DNA of 64,000 nucleotides from Taeniopygia guttata (GCF_048771995.1 NC_133063.1:59617310-59681309), one strand, 5' to 3'. Counted from the stretch's first letter, positions 22,301 through 36,904 are shown. Numbers and translations: made by a program. The notes: generated by a model not told the origin, from the sequence alone.

Positions 22301-25080
22301 TTGGAAAAGAGCACAGTTTTAAAGATGAATAGCTCACACACATATCTGATCTACTTTGAATTGATTCTGTGTGATTTCTTCAAAGTAAATTTAAAGCTGA
22401 GAAAATACTAAGGTGACCTAATTGTACAAGGCAGAAGTAATATTGATTAGCAAAGTCTCAGCAAAGTCAGAGATGTTAAATAAAATACTTTGAGCCTCTT
22501 CAGCCTATTTGAAAGAGTGAACTGAGTCACCCTGATAGAAGCAGAGAATTTTCAACACAGTTGAAACAGAATTGATGGAACATCTCTGTGTTTTGAATGT
22601 GGGTGGAGTTATCTTCAATCTGTATTTAACTTTAATGCATTAAGATGATCTCTCATTCATACTTATCAAGAAAAAGAATGTAGCTGTCAGTCAGAAATCC
22701 CCAGAACAACAGGGAGAAAGCTGATAAAAACCAGATATTTCCCTTAAAACTAAATAAGGAACAATGGTAGCACACTCAGAATGGCTCTGAAAGGATGAGG
22801 CTTCTAAGGCATACATCAAAAATCCAAATTATTTTCCTAATAAACAACACTTCATGCCATGTGAATTCTAAGTTTTATTAAGCAGTGACTTAGTACAAAT
22901 AAAACTGATTTGTGGAGAGTTACATAAACATCCTACTACAATTATCTATCACTATTTCTAGCAATGAGGACATTGCGTAACATTCACTAATATCCTTCAT
23001 TTTACTTAGAAAATGCTGTTTCCTGCATCCTTCCTAGCAATATAGCACAGGGTTAGTACATCAAGACAGTTTGGACTTTGAAAATGCTTTATAATCTAAA
23101 TTTTTATTTCATGCAGACACTAGATATTGTTTAGGGGGGGAAAGAAAGAGAGCCCATCCTTTCTAGACTGTTTTGCTCACAAATTCTTCTTCTCTTCAAA
23201 CCTTCTCTGTTTTGTCAAGTTGTAGAAAGACATTGTATATTCTCTCCTTTGTTCACTTTGCTGAGCAGACAGTTCTGTGTCCTGACCAACCTGCTTCTGC
23301 ACGGATGTCCAGGCTCTAGCAGCTCTACCATATTTAAGTTCAGGAAATTATTTCCTCCATGATTGATTTAAAACAGACTTAAACAGCACATATTTGTCCG
23401 TTACTGACAGCCTCTCCTTTCTATTGGTCAACACTGCTGTCAGTTCCCCTCTCCACCAAGATTATTTGCTACCCTTAATTTTACTCCCCTCTTCTATTTC
23501 TCTTCAAGATAATGCAATTTTGTTTTCAGTCTTTCTTCTCTTGTATTCTGCTCCATAAGCATGCACCAGTGCTGTCACAATTTCATTTCCCATGCCACTG
23601 AATACCTTCTTTAATTTCATCAGCGGCTTTTTTCCCATCTCTTCTCTATATGTTTGAAGCATCCTTTCCACCTGCACTCTTCTCTGTCTCTTCAAGTCTT
23701 ATTTCCCTTCATGGTTAGTAGAATGTTTTATCTGTTACAAAGCATCGCAAACACTCAAGCTGCCATATAAATTACACAATGTACCAATGAAAATAAAGGA
23801 AAGAAAATTTTCACTGCAGGATGAATAGTCACTGCTCAGCTGCCAGAGCTTTCCTTGTTCTTTTAGAGCTGTCGCAAATGCTGACTCCCATTTATATCCA
23901 CTTGATTGACCTGCTGGCACTGCCAAAATGGTCTAATGTGGTTTAGACATAAATCTGAGTCAGGCCATACTTCTCTGCAGTGCAATGCTCTCTCTGAACA
24001 GAGTCCTATTCAAGGGGCTTGCAGTATGTGATCAGTGAGAGGGTTATCCACCAAAAGAGTGGAGCTGTGCCTCTGTGTTGTACTAGGTGTTGTGTGGATA
24101 GGATGGCTGTGTCTGGTCTGGCCCAAGAGCTGTGTTCCCCTGCATGTTCCTCTGATCCTCATCTTGGAGATGGAAAAATCTCTATGGTAGTTGGTACTGA
24201 CAGGTACCAATCACAGCTCCCTAACAGATGGATTTTTTTTGTTTTCTAACTTACAGCTCGCTACCATAGAGAATTATCCCTTGCCCCTGCCTCTCCCTCT
24301 CAACCCTTAATATTTCATCAAGCAAAAGATCTCCCACATCCATTCTTCCAGTGTCTTGCAGCAAGGCCTTCTCACACTGTAGCAACACAACAGGCTTGGG
24401 CAGGTTGAAAGACTTCAGCAGATAGAGCCACTAACACCTCAAAACATGACTAACAGGACCCCAGCTAAAGAGTACATGGCTCAGACCGATAAAACCATGC
24501 TTGGGATTTATATTCTCTTTGAAATGTATCCAAAAAACTCTCAAAAGAAAACATGCTATACAAAAATAGTACATGTTTTGCTATGCAAAAATGGTATGCT
24601 CTACTTCCTATTTTAATGCTATTGGAAATCATCCCAGCTCAATAATTAATCTCACAGGGTATAGATAATGGGAAGAACTCTTAACCATAAGATTCCTTGT
24701 GAGGCCAGCTTTTCAGGGTGCAGAAAAGACTTACACGTTTGAATGTGAAATAAGGGTCTCCACAGCTGAGATGTCCAGTGCTCTAGGTCTAACAGTCCCA
24801 GGGAGTCCAGAAAAGAAATACTGGAATACTTTTCTGAGCCTTGTGTTTGGTGTGCCCTTCTCATTGGCATGCAGTGCTATGCCTTAGCCTTTCCTAATTA
24901 AAGCTCCTTTCCCAGACCTGTTTTCTTTCTATGCAGTCACTTCATATCTACCTGAATCTGAATCCTGTTTACTTAGTTCTACAATAAAATGTATCCACTG
25001 TATCTTAAAGTGTGTGTCATCATAGCACAAAGGGGGAATTGCCATGGTTTTACCACAGGGGGCAAAATTCTTTCACAAGG
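19334..25080. other. Unique sequence, no gene seen
   Basis: Non-coding by all I can read. The frames in this interval are short and without motifs. Confidence 0.5.
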
Positions 25081-25088
25081 AATAATGT

Positions 25089-25151
25089 TTTCTTTCCTTT
25101 TTCTCCTTCTTCTTCCTTTTTTTTCCTTTTTTTTTTTTCCTTTTCTTTTTC
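25089..25151. repeat. Polypyrimidine tract
   Basis: Almost pure T/C for about 60 bases, including long T runs. It encodes a phenylalanine/leucine string that is an artefact of composition. Confidence 0.9.
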
Positions 25152-28100
25152 TGCTGCATAAAGGTAGAATATTATTAGGAGCATGCAGATTTATGGGATA
25201 TACATAATCTATTTTTTACCTCTTGAGAGACCTCTTAAAGTTGCCATGATTATTAAGAACTAGAGGCCATATAGCCCACTATTCTGAAAATGCTTCTCTT
25301 TCACACCTACTGTTGTCCTTTTCAGAACACTTTGTGAATTCTAAAAATAGACAGAAATAAATGTCACAAGAATAAAGGCTTAGGAATTTATCTATCAGTG
25401 CAGTAAAGCTTGCTGCCAGTATTTGTTTGTAATTTGACTCTGCATTTCACTATTATATTCACATCCTTACTTCTGATCCATAAAAAATTATTCTAAATAA
25501 TACTTAGAGCAACTGCATAAACTCCAGAGTATATCCAGCCGTTCTTGTGAAGCTGTAGTTACTGAGATTATCACTGTAGTTACTTTTGCTCTGGGACAGG
25601 CACAGCCCTTGCAGCTTTACCAGAGCTGTTTGGATGTGGGCTGTTACTTGAACTCTAAACTGCTAGTCCACCACTCAGGTGAAGCCGTGAGCATTAACAT
25701 TTCTTTCTCCTTTCAATCTGAAGTCAAAGAGATTAGTTAACACCCAACAGGGAGTGAGTGTGAATTAACCTGGCTGCCTTGCCCCCAAATGGATTAGGCT
25801 CACTCACAAGATCTGCTGTAGAGACTATGAAGACGGTCTCTCCCCTTCTGCGCTCTGCCTTTTAGCACTCATCTTAGCTCGTATCTCCATGTGATTTGCA
25901 TAGACCCCATCTGTTGTCTAGACAGTACCTAGGAACTCAGATCTGTCCAGCAGAGTGGTCTCTCTCCTAGCCCTTGTCTTCCAGAAAGTCTCAGAAAGTG
26001 GAAAGGTTGAGTGTTAAATGAGTGTCTATGCCATACACGGCTAAGGAGTTAGAAATCTGGGTTGTCTGTAAGCTGTGTTTATGAAGGTGAATAAACTAGG
26101 CAGTATTATCACAAAGTCACGCTGAGGTTTTTATAACCTCATAAAATCACTGCAAAATATGACTTTACCATAAGACCGTAAAAGTGCCTAGATTCCGCAT
26201 TCATCAGACAGTAAACTAAGACTTCCACAGGGTTCAAGGTAGCTTCCCAGACTTTTCGTGTTTAAAATTAATAGCACCTCAACACTAAGTTGCATTCAAA
26301 CATAGCAGTGCTCTGGAAGGACCATATTTCTGTCAAGGGAGACAATAATATCTATGTGCCTGTCTAAACCACACAGGGGAACACAGCGCAGAGATTTTCA
26401 AAACAGCTTTAGGCATAATAACTGTAAGGAGAGACATGCAGTCACTTCAGCACCTTAGGTCAAGCACAGAAAATACCTTGTGTCCGGAATTGCTTTTGAT
26501 AACTGCATTGGTATTTTTTTCCTCAGCTCTGAACTGCTTGCACAGTGTCCATTGCACTGGGTAGACTACAAGCATATCTTGCAGTCATGAACTGCTGCTG
26601 AGTGTGGACATTTTAGTGAAGATAGATGTGCCCCCTCCTTTTAAGAGTGTGTTCCCATAGCAGGCACACTATCAACAATGACACCAAATTCCATGAGTTG
26701 TGGCAGTCACAGCTATCACAAGCCTGTCCCCCATGATAATCCCCTGGTGATGCCACACTTTGGCTCATTGCTGTTCTGCTGGGTTACATAGATTATATTT
26801 ACACCAATAGATTCAGACTTAGATTTGTGCTGAACCAGCCCAAGTTCAAGAGTTCTGAATTTCCATCTGCCATGGCTGAAATGGAGGGCTCTGACGGAGT
26901 CAAAAGGAGGATATCTACTGCTCCTATCAAGATTTGCTTACCTGCTGCTCTTACCAGAGTTTGCTTATCTGATGGAACCAGAGGAAGTGTTGATTACAGC
27001 TATTTGAGAACTATGCTGTCTTGCAAAGAGGTTAGATGCCACTCTGAATTATCTCAGCTAGATCCTGAAAGCTACCCCACACCCCACTGATATCAGCATC
27101 CTTAAATTCATCCTAGTATTCCGTCTAGTGGGAATGCAGCAAGTTACATGCTGATGTTATCAATGAAGTAGACATTAATAATGCAGGGATTTTAGTTGGA
27201 ATAAACATATCTTTATTTCCACAACATGCTTAATTCCCTGGGTTTTTTAGGCTTAAATTTTTACTAAGGCTCAGCCCCTAAAGAGTAAGAAATCTAAAAA
27301 AGATAAATCTCTGAATCTCCTTTTGTGCTTCACAAAGTATAGGGACCGCTCCATCAATCTATTACTGAGGAACAGCTAGCAGGACTACAGCCCCACTGCT
27401 GCTCAGGTGGAAGAGTGTGGCAACATCAGGTGTTAAGTAAAAGATTTTTTTCTCTCTCTCTTCAAGGAAAAATCTGTGCCTGATTGCTCATGAGTAAGTA
27501 CCATCTGTCCTTACCCCCACTCTAATGCCATAGCTTCGTGCTGTGTCAAATAGAGCACTGCTCAGTTGCCTGTTCACAGCAAGAGTATCAATATCATTAA
27601 AAGGTCTGCAATGGCCTTTTAAGCTCAACACCAGACTGACAAACTATACCCTGGATTAATAACATGCACAGACTTCAACATATGTCAACAGGTGGCAGAT
27701 TGTATTGTTTCCAGACCTTCCTCATGATGGAGAGTAATTATTATGATTACATGTCAGAAATACAGCAGCAAGCAGAGACACTGTATCTGTGAGTCACTCA
27801 AAGCACTAGAGTTAGCAGAGGAACAGCCAGGACAACAGGATTAGCAAGGCAAGACGGATAGATGCCTTGGGAGTTCACACACGTGTTGTATGCTCATTAG
27901 ATGTCAAAATAGATAATTAAGGATTACATTGTATTAGGAAGATCAAGTAGGACTTAGGGCGCATTCATGTCAGCTGCACTGGTAAATTGATCATAGCACC
28001 TACAAAGTACTTTCCTCTCTCCCCTAGAAAATGCATTTTTGCTGTAGTATAGTTCAATGAAAAGCCACAATGTCCAAGAGAACAGCTTAGGCAAAAGAAT

Positions 28101-29584
28101 TTATCTTGGTACATTTCTCAATGTCATGGAATTATTCAAGACTATTCAAGTATATTAATACAGAAACATATTAGGGCTGTGCTACACATTTCCTACCTTC
28201 CATTTCCTAAAAGCTGGTATGATAAAACTTTCCTTTCTTTTTTTTTCTCTGTCTTGGAAAAGTTATTTCTTCTATTAATAATTGTATGCCCTAATGGGGA
28301 GGGAGTCAATGTGACTAAGGGGTCAGGAGACCGCAGACTGGAATCACTACCCATGCAAAGCAAATTCCTGAGAGAGGTAGAGGAATGTGCATCAGAGTGC
28401 TTACTTTTTTTGACATATACACCAAATGGCAGCTATGACAGTCTCTGTTTTATTTTCTCTTTTCTTTCAGTATGGCTGTAAATTGCATAGACTGCACATT
28501 AGAACTGAACTACAGTTTCCCTCAGGTTTTTTATCAGTTCTGTTTTACAAGCCTCCTTTATGTTAACTGTGCTCTTGCATCATCTTTGCTGTATCTTCCT
28601 CTTGCAATTAGAAGCAATGTGATACAACTAAGTCTATCACCATAATTATATTAATATTACACAACAAAATAATTACTGTATTGTGGTAAAACCAAATATG
28701 TGTAAATACTTTGCATCTCCCTAATTTCAGTGTATTTTATATCTGTTACATATCCTACTTCTGTATTCAGTTGTAGTTCAAAGGTCATAGAATGGAAGCA
28801 GCACTGGTCAGAGACCTTGCCTTTGTGGAGAATGAAAAGGGAGTTTGAATAATATCAAACAAAGCCAGCATACAGTAACACTCTGCCCCAAATGTCAGAG
28901 CACAATTCTTTGTGCTTTCTCCTAATAGTTTTAAAAATACATTACAGTGTTAGTTGGTATATAAAATGTATGTTCTCAGCTAACACCCAGAGTTTTTGTG
29001 TCATGCATTTCTTATGTGCTGAGTATTCAACTGAGAAGCATGTGGTGTCCATACCAGCTGGGAGTATATGATTGTTGGTGCTCTAGCTCAAAGCAATCTC
29101 ATTAACTTTTCATCTCATCGAGAACTGCTCTGCCCCCACATATTTCCTGTAACACGAACAATTCCAGCAGTCCTGATTCTAATGAGAAATATAACAAGAA
29201 GAGACAAGCTTTTTTCCTCCTAAAGCAGGAGGTGAGCAAATATGTCTTCTCAAGAGCCTTGGGAATGTAATAGGAGGTTGTTCCTCCGTTGTGGACCACC
29301 TTATCCTCAGCACAGTGTGAAATCTGTGAAATTAATTCAGCACTTGTGCTATCTTTCACTCACACAGATAAAGTGGGAATTACGCCACTGAAGATTTGCA
29401 GTTACAACATTGAAATAAAGAGCAGAATTATTCCTTGGTTCACACAATGCCCTGTGCCCTCAGTGGGAGAAACTGCTGGCCTGTACTGCCATGCCAAACA
29501 GAATGCCAATGTGTCTGGTGGCAGGAGGGGTTTTGCTGTCTGCCAGAGGCAGAGGCTGCATGGGGATGTACCTTTCACGGCACA
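25152..29584. other. Unique sequence, no gene seen
   Basis: No supportable gene. An 87-codon plus-strand frame at 26827-27090 has ordinary amino-acid composition, but no recognisable domain and no clear splice sites. Confidence 0.5.
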
Positions 29585-29706
29585 CCATCACCACCACCAC
29601 CTTGTGCAGAGAAGGATGAGGAGGAGGACGACAATAACAATGACAAGGAGCAGAAGAAAGAGAAAGAGAAGAAGGGGAGTAGGAATGGGAGGGGGAGAGA
29701 GGGAGG
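29585..29706. repeat. (CAC)n patch followed by a polypurine tract
   Basis: A short CACCAC patch (about 29585-29602) leads into about 90 bases that are nearly all purine on the plus strand (29611-29706). A frame crossing it would encode an acidic then lysine-rich tail, which follows from the base composition. A mirror-like purine tract of this kind can form triplex DNA. Confidence 0.85.
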
Positions 29707-30819
29707 GCCTTTGCACATAACCTTTCTAAAATGTCACTGAGTAGGTTTCAACTGAATAGCACAAAAATAATCTAATTTCACTCCCACTCTAAGAGTACAG
29801 CATATATTATTCCCTCTCTTCATCTATTTCCTCTGAAAGCTTTCTGCACCCAATTGCATTAATGAACACTGAACCGATGATGACGCAGATCAGATCAATA
29901 TGGGTGTATGTAGAATTAGGTCATTCTGATGGAGAGCAGGTCTCCAGATGCTCCAAAAGCACTCTGCCAGATGAGAGGCAACAAGCTGAGCTCTTGTCCC
30001 TCACTTTCACTTACAAGTTTATTTTGAAGAGACAAACTTTTTCTGAAACTGAGCTTAAAACATGAGCACCTATTACACCAAGGTGGCAGTTCTTGGCCCC
30101 TGTCTGTAGTTGCTAAGATCTCTGGCATCCAGGTAGGTGCTTCTCCTTACAAGCAACAAAGAGGGGCAATTTTAGGGAGAGAAAATATCTATTCATAAGA
30201 CTACATGGGGAAGTAGCAAGAGTGAAACTAAGGGGATCTGCCCCTGGACAGAGTCCCTGTTGCACCCTATCTCCTGACCTCAGTGGGGTGGCTGCAAGGG
30301 AGTGTCAAAGGGTCAGCTATTGTAGAAAAAGATGTTTTAAACAGAGCCATATTAGAGCAGAGCCATTGGACCAAGCTGAGGTGAACCTTGTTGCTTCATT
30401 ATATTTCTGCACTAGTATTTCAGGCTCCCATCAGCCCACGTTTTGATATTAAAGGCTATTAGCTTTATTTCTGAGCAAGCTGCAAAAAGGCATATTACTG
30501 GACTTTACCTCCAAGAGATAAAGGAAGATATCTTGTGCTGAGTGTAGTATATACATCATTAATAATCAAAAAGATATAAAGTCTAAAACTGTTACTGAGC
30601 AACACTTCAAATGTGTCAGGCATTATGGCATGCAAAGCTACTGTTAACCTGATATAGCCATCTCCTCATACCTTACTGTAGCAGTAACTGAGAAGAGCAG
30701 GTAGTTCCCTGGAGCACTACAGGCCCCCATAAGCTAAGGAACCTAGGAGTCAGGGGCAGTAACTCTATTACCCTGAGCACAATCCCACCACAAACTGCAT
30801 AACCTGTGAATGAAGGGCA
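29707..30819. other. Unique sequence, no gene seen
   Basis: No gene, RNA or element recognised up to the CR1 at 30.8 kb. Confidence 0.5.
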
Positions 30820-32165
30820 TGCAAGAAGGATGAGCCTGGGAACCACAGGCCTGGCAGTCTCACTTCAGTGCCTGGTAGAGTAATGCAGAAGATTATTCTA
30901 GGAGGTATTGAAAAACACCTGAAAGACAGCACAGTCTTTGATCATGGCCAGCACAGCTTCATGAGAGGAAACTCCTGCTTATCAAACCTGAATTTTTTAA
31001 TTGCAAGTTAATCTGCCTAGCTGATCAGGGGATGTGATCTTTTGGATTTCAGTAAAGCTTTCAATACCATCTCCCTCAGCATCCTACTGGACAGAATGTC
31101 CAGCCCACAGCTGGAAAAACACATCAGGTGATGGGAGAGCAGCTGGTTCACAGGTCAGGCACAAGGGGTTACAGTGAATGGGGTGACATCAGAGTGGTGA
31201 CCTGTCACTAGGGGGGTTCCACGGGGCTCCACCTTAGGCTCTCTGCTCTTTGACATCTTCTTAAGTGATCGGGTGCAGGACTGGGAGGGATGCAAAGTTC
31301 ACAGTGACACAGAACTGGGAGGAGCTGTTGACTCTGGCCAGGAGGCCCTGCAGAGAGGACTGGGCAATTCCCAACCATCAAGGATAAGGGAAGATGCTGG
31401 GTTCTGCACCTGGGATGGAGCAACCCTGGATTTACAGACAGCCTGGGGAATGAGAGGCTGGACAGCAGGGCCATGGAAAGGGCCTTGTGGTTCTGGTCCA
31501 TGGCAAGTTGAACATGGGCCAGCAGTGCCCTGGCAGCCAGGAGGGCCACCCTTGTCCTGTGGGCATCAGGGACAGCATCGCCAGCTGGGCAAGGGAGGGA
31601 TTATCCTGCTCTGCTCTGCTCTGCTCTGCTCTGGGTCAGCCTCAACTCCACTGCTGGGGGCAGTTTTCAGCAAAGCAATATAAAAAAATCCTCAAACTGT
31701 TGGAAAGCATCCAAAGGAGGGCAACAGAGATGGTGAAGGGCCTTGAGGGGAAGCTGTATGAGGAGAGGCTGAGGTCACTTGGTCTGTTCAGCCTGGAGGA
31801 GACTGAGGGGAGATCTCATTGCAGTCACAACTTCCTCATGAGGGCTAGAGGAGAGGCAGGCACTGATCTCTTATCTCTGGCAAGCAATGACAGGACACAA
31901 GGGAATGGCCTGTAGTTGTATCACAGGAGGTTTGTGTTGGATACTAGGAAAAAGTTTTTCACCCAGACAGTGACTGTGCACTGAACAGGCTCCCAAGAGA
32001 AATGGTCACTGCACCAGCCTGACAGAGTTCAACAAGTGTTTGGGTAATGCTCTCTGGCACATGGGTCTGTGCTGGGAATGGTCCTGTGTATGGCCAGGCC
32101 TAGGACTTGATAATCCTTGTGGTTCCCTTCTAATTCAGCATTCTGTCATTCTGTAATTCTGTAAG
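30820..32165 (+). mobile_element. CR1 LINE fragment, 5'-truncated
   Basis: About 1.35 kb of CR1 in sense orientation. It starts within ORF2 (reverse transcriptase) near GGGAACCACAGGCC, passes the region encoding the FSKAF-type segment (around 31050), and runs through the ORF2 end and 3' UTR. It finishes with three 8-bp units of type ATTCTGTN at about 32141-32164, the CR1 3' signature. The reverse-transcriptase frame is broken by many stops and shifts and cannot be followed for more than short stretches. This is an old copy. It is internally disturbed by a CTGCT repeat at 31606-31633. Confidence 0.93.
31606..31633 (+). repeat. (CTGCT)n pentanucleotide repeat inside the CR1
   Basis: About five and a half perfect CTGCT units lie in the CR1 3' part, where related copies have no such repeat as far as I recall. 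It arose by slippage after insertion. Confidence 0.92.
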
Positions 32166-35100
32166 TATTTGAAATCTCTACCCCATTTAAACTCTCAGAA
32201 ATGCAGACCAAATGGGAAGATGATACCATCAAGGGCTATCAGGTCAGCACTTATTCAGGCCAACTATGTTCTTACAAAACTAAGCAAATTTAATCTTGCA
32301 TTTGCCAATAGAATATTAATTATCATACCATTTTACTTCCCTTATGGTCTACTATTAAAACAAACCCAGGCAAAGTTTTCCTGAAATGAAGAATGAGAAT
32401 GTGAACTGCACAGTGGTGTTGAATGAGTAGATGCTCCCAGCAGAGGCATGCATGATGGCTTTAAAAACAAACAGCAAAACATTCCTGCCTGTCTGGGGTG
32501 AGCAACACAGCTTACAAAGTATTAAGTGGTCAGTAGGAGACTGAAATTTGGTTCTAAAAATGCCTCTGCCAAGGAAGCATGAGGGGGCTGGGATTTTTCA
32601 TTTTTAAATAGATCTTTTCCCCATTTGTAGGTTAGTCTCATTTTGCAGCAGCTATATTCTGCACCAACATGTGGTAGACCAAAGATTGTCTCAAATTCCC
32701 AGACGCTGGGTTAGAAGAGGCCAAGAATGTCACAGAAGTGACAAGATTAGTGTCAGAAGATGAGGATTTGGTTGCCATACTTTTCAGCACCTCTTGTAAC
32801 TTGAATCTTCTAAAGAACGCTGACATTTGTAAAAGCAGCTAATTCTCACCTCTCTTTTCCATAGCAATCAACTCCCAGGGAGAGGCTCAGCTAAAAAGAG
32901 CCATGTCATTTTTTTAAAATGTTTGTGGCTTACACCCTCCTGCTGGCAACATTAATGCCATCATTTGCTTTTTATGAAGTGGTCAGGACTTCATCAGAGT
33001 GCCAGACTTTGAAGGAGGAAACTATGAAAATAAATGCTACAGTTATCAGACAGAGTTCAAATATGTGCCAGGTAGTCATTCAAGTGCTTTATGAAATTAA
33101 TGCATTGTTTTAAAATCACTTCTAACATATGTGTCTGAGCTTGTTCTGACAGCAGAGAAAATGACTATGTGCATTTTTAAGACCAAAATCTTGTATGAAG
33201 TTAGCAAATACAAAGTCACTGAATAAAAATAGAAGATCAAAATATACAGCTACACTACAGTGCGAAGGGCATTTCAGGGACATTATGCGTCCCATATACC
33301 CACTCCAGACATTTTATCAGAATCACAGCCTGGAGTATGGGCAAACACAGCTGTCAAAGTCATACCTAAGCTTATCTAGTGACTTAGTACATTGCAACTA
33401 CTGTTTTAGGTAGTTGTACAAAATTCCTGTTGCCTACAAGAAAACAAACTGTAAGGACACACATGAATGTGGAGATCACACTGATCTTCTGGATGTTCCT
33501 GGGATCACATCATAGCTGCAGGGAAGGCAGAGACCTCCAGACTGTTTGGGGTATTTTTTAAGCTATCATGAAATACAGTATCTATTTCTTGATATCAATC
33601 TTGCTCTTTAATCCATGTATTTAACCTCAGTTCAAAAATTCTAAGCTTCAGCTTTTTTGCTGTTTGTATGGAATCTGGAAACTCCAAACTCATCCATTTT
33701 TATCTTCCAGTGTCCCAGGGTGGAATGGTATCTCTAGGTCAGTTCAGGAGTTTCTGATAATGTGTTTTGTGCTCAGAAGCAAAGGTCTGAGATATGTACT
33801 GGCTAAGAGATTGCTTCAAACTACTTTGGCAGGAAACCAAGTTTAGATCTGGAAAAGGAATGTAAGATCCTTTTCAAATATGTTTTTCCTGGATTGACAT
33901 ACTTTAGAATATCTGGAGAACCAAAAGTCAGCTTTAGATGTCATGGGAAATGCTATAGGAATGAGCCCAGTGAACCTTAGTCTTTTCAAAATTATGTACC
34001 TTTTACTTTTACAATTCAAATGTAAGAGTAGAAAATACCACCTAATTTCACTCACATCTCTGAATGGGAATTGACACTTTGTTCAAAAGAAATGCTTACC
34101 CCAATAAGTGATCAACAGTACCTTGGAAACCCAGATTTAACAGAAGTCACAACAAAGTCCATCTGCTCTTCAGGCCTGTGATTTTTTCCCAAATCGTTAC
34201 ATAAACCAAGTACTGATTCATCCACCTTTTCTTCTTATACTCACCAGTGGTCTCTCCCACCTGCAACAGCCACTCCAGTCCACATAATTTATCCCATCCT
34301 TCAGGTATCACTTCTGTGCTCACTAGCACACTGTGCTGCTGGGTTCCAGGAAGAGTCTTGCAACTGCAATTATTTCAGGCTACAGTCAGCATCAGATTTG
34401 CAGAGTCTATCTTGTACCCCCCATTTGGGATGCTCTGATCTTTACTGAAGACTGCAGATAGCAAAAGTGCAGCATAAGAAAGCACTCTGATTGTCACTGT
34501 TACAAGCCATGGCACAGCAATGGCTAGATATGAACCTCTGTTTCAAAGTAGGGCTGACAGTAGAAGTTAAATTTGCTAGCTGCTTCTGCTCCTACCTTAA
34601 GACCCAGCCTAAACCCCAGAGAAAGCAATGGAAAACTTCTCACTGATGTTAGCATTCCTATAAATTAAAAAACCACGTGCCATAACTACCTATCTCTGTA
34701 CTCATATTGACTATGCATGGGCTGTCATAAAAGTGACCACTACACTGCAGCACCTCACTCTATTTCTTATGTGAATTGTGAACAAACTGTAAACAAACTA
34801 AAACTTCCCCAATTCATTCTCTCTTTAGCATTCTTCTTTGGTTCTGTACTTGTTATATTAGCCTATTGATATTTTTTGTTTGTATATTTGTGTGACAGTT
34901 GCCATTAAATCTCAAGCTCCTTAGGTTTAACAAGTAGGTCATGGTCATTGATGGAATAATGACATCTAGGTTATATAGGGAATAAGATAATCTTTTGCTT
35001 TTTAAATTAATCACTAATATAAATTATGAATTGTGAATATCAAGAATATATAAAAATAACAAAAGTGTGAATATCAAGGAAAAGCAAAAATGACAGTGCA

Positions 35101-35459
35101 TTTATTTTGTATCATATGTGATTTCCTGTTCTAACAAAATTTACTTTTTCCCGCTCCAAGATCAAAATTAACTTTTAAACATAGGAAGAATCAGATGTAA
35201 TAGAAGTATCCCAGGGTTTACTAAAAGAAAGGGAAAAAAAAATGCAGTTCTGCATGGTTTAACAAGGTTGATGTGGACATACCTATAATTTAGTTTTCCT
35301 TTTTTCTTCTGTGCTGACTTGTCCTGTTGTACGGTTTTACTGAATTTGCACTAAGTTTTGCATTCCAGCATATTACCACTCTGTATTAAAAAAGAGAAGC
35401 ATTATGGGAGAATATCAGATGTGGAGTTGGCCAAAACGTTCTTCCTGAATAACAGTGAT
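32166..35459. other. Unique sequence, no gene seen
   Basis: Short frames only. The part at about 34960-35240 is especially AT-rich. Nothing supportable. Confidence 0.5.
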
Positions 35460-35463
35460 TCAA

Positions 35464-35546
35464 ATTTTTTTGTTTGTTTCTTTGTGTTTGTTTTGTTTTG
35501 GGTTTTGCTGGTGGTGGTTTTTTGGTTTTTGTGTATACTGTTTAAG
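35464..35546. repeat. T/G-rich low-complexity tract
   Basis: Built of TTTG and TTTTGG words. The hydrophobic open frame across it (Phe/Val/Leu) is a product of composition, not evidence of a membrane protein. Confidence 0.85.
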
Positions 35547-36770
35547 GAAAAAAGGTGTCAAAACTGTAAAAATGTCATACTTTGAGTCTTTATTCTTAGT
35601 TCTTAGCATTTGGAAATCAATTTTATGAAAGAATGAATGAGGAAAAAAGTAATCCTTCCCAAAACCTACAACTTGTTGTCAATAAAAAATTATTATTTTT
35701 CCTACTTTTCATTTGGCTGTACAGTTCATTCCAGGTTCATGCAAAATGAATTCTTGTAGATCTGCCAGTGATCCCTGCAAATCAATAAATTGCCCAGATC
35801 TAGATACAAAAATCTAGTTAGCAGCATTTTTTTGCCAAAAACACCAGTTGTAGTTTTTGCATGAGCATCAAACTCCTAGGTCATTTTCAGATAGATTAGT
35901 GGTATTCTTCCAAACATTCTCTCAGTCTGTTCTTTACATGCATCAGGAATTGTCTTTCTCATTGCAAATGTACATTAATCCAAGTTATGGTCATGAAATT
36001 TTGCAAAAATGATGCTGATATGAGGCCAGAAAAGGAATATAAAGCTTTGAAAGTACAGCAATCCAGATTTGAAGGTCTTGGTTGCTAAAAAGGGATGCCA
36101 GAATCATATATTTTACTATTTCAAACCCTGAAACCAGCTCCTCATACCATAAAGGGTGAATGGAAGAATTTGCAAATAAAATTTGTTGGGATTCACATAA
36201 TAATATTGGTTGAAATAAAAATCACAATTAGGTGTCTGAGATGTACTAACATGTTTGTTTCATTTTTTTTTCCCCACCAAGATGTCAGGAGAAGGTGTGA
36301 ATGCTCTCCTTTAAAAATAAGGACAAATCCTTGCACAATGATAATGGCACTTTGTAGGTCTATGTAAAGCCCTTTTGCTTTTCCAGGGCAGCATGAGGAG
36401 TTCACGAACAGTGAAGGGGGAAATACCACCAATCTATACTGGCCACAAAGTCAGCAACTGTGAGAGGCAAGTCACTTTGTGAAGGTGAGAAATCCCAACC
36501 ATTTGTGAAAGTTAAGAGTTGGGACAATTTCCAAAGTTGCCTTTTTGTGAAAAGGTGTTGTCAATGCTTTGAACATTACTTACTTTGTGGCTGCACAGAA
36601 GATGGCAAAGGCTGTTGTGATATTAAGGGTGAATGGAAAAAGTTCAGGTCAAGGTTCTAGTATTCAGTGCAATGATGGAAAAATCCAGTCCGAACAGCAT
36701 TCATACCAAAGTTATTTTGCCATTGCATTTTTTTGTCCCATTTCTTCAAGACTCATGTCTTTAGTGAAAA
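35547..36770. other. Unique sequence, no gene seen
   Basis: AT-rich non-coding sequence. The words TGTGAAGGTGAGAAATCCCAACCATTTGTGAAAG near 36477-36512 are a loose local repeat. Confidence 0.45.
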
Positions 36771-36902
36771 GAAAACAAACAAAATAAAAAAACCAAAACC
36801 AAGCAAAAAACCTAACAACAAACAAACAACAACAAAAAAACCCCAAAACAAAACAAAAAAATAAAACCCAAAAAATCCCCCACACCAAACCACTAAACAA
36901 CA
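36771..36902. repeat. A-rich low-complexity tract
   Basis: CAAA/AACAAA words over about 130 bases, with scattered C runs, directly left of a CR1 fragment. The minus-strand frames reading Phe/Val/Leu are artefacts. Confidence 0.9.
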
Positions 36903-36904
36903 TA

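Noticed and set aside
29447..29740. Cysteine-rich then highly charged plus-strand frame
   Set aside because: The charged part is a translation of a purine tract. The cysteine spacing resembles granulin only superficially.
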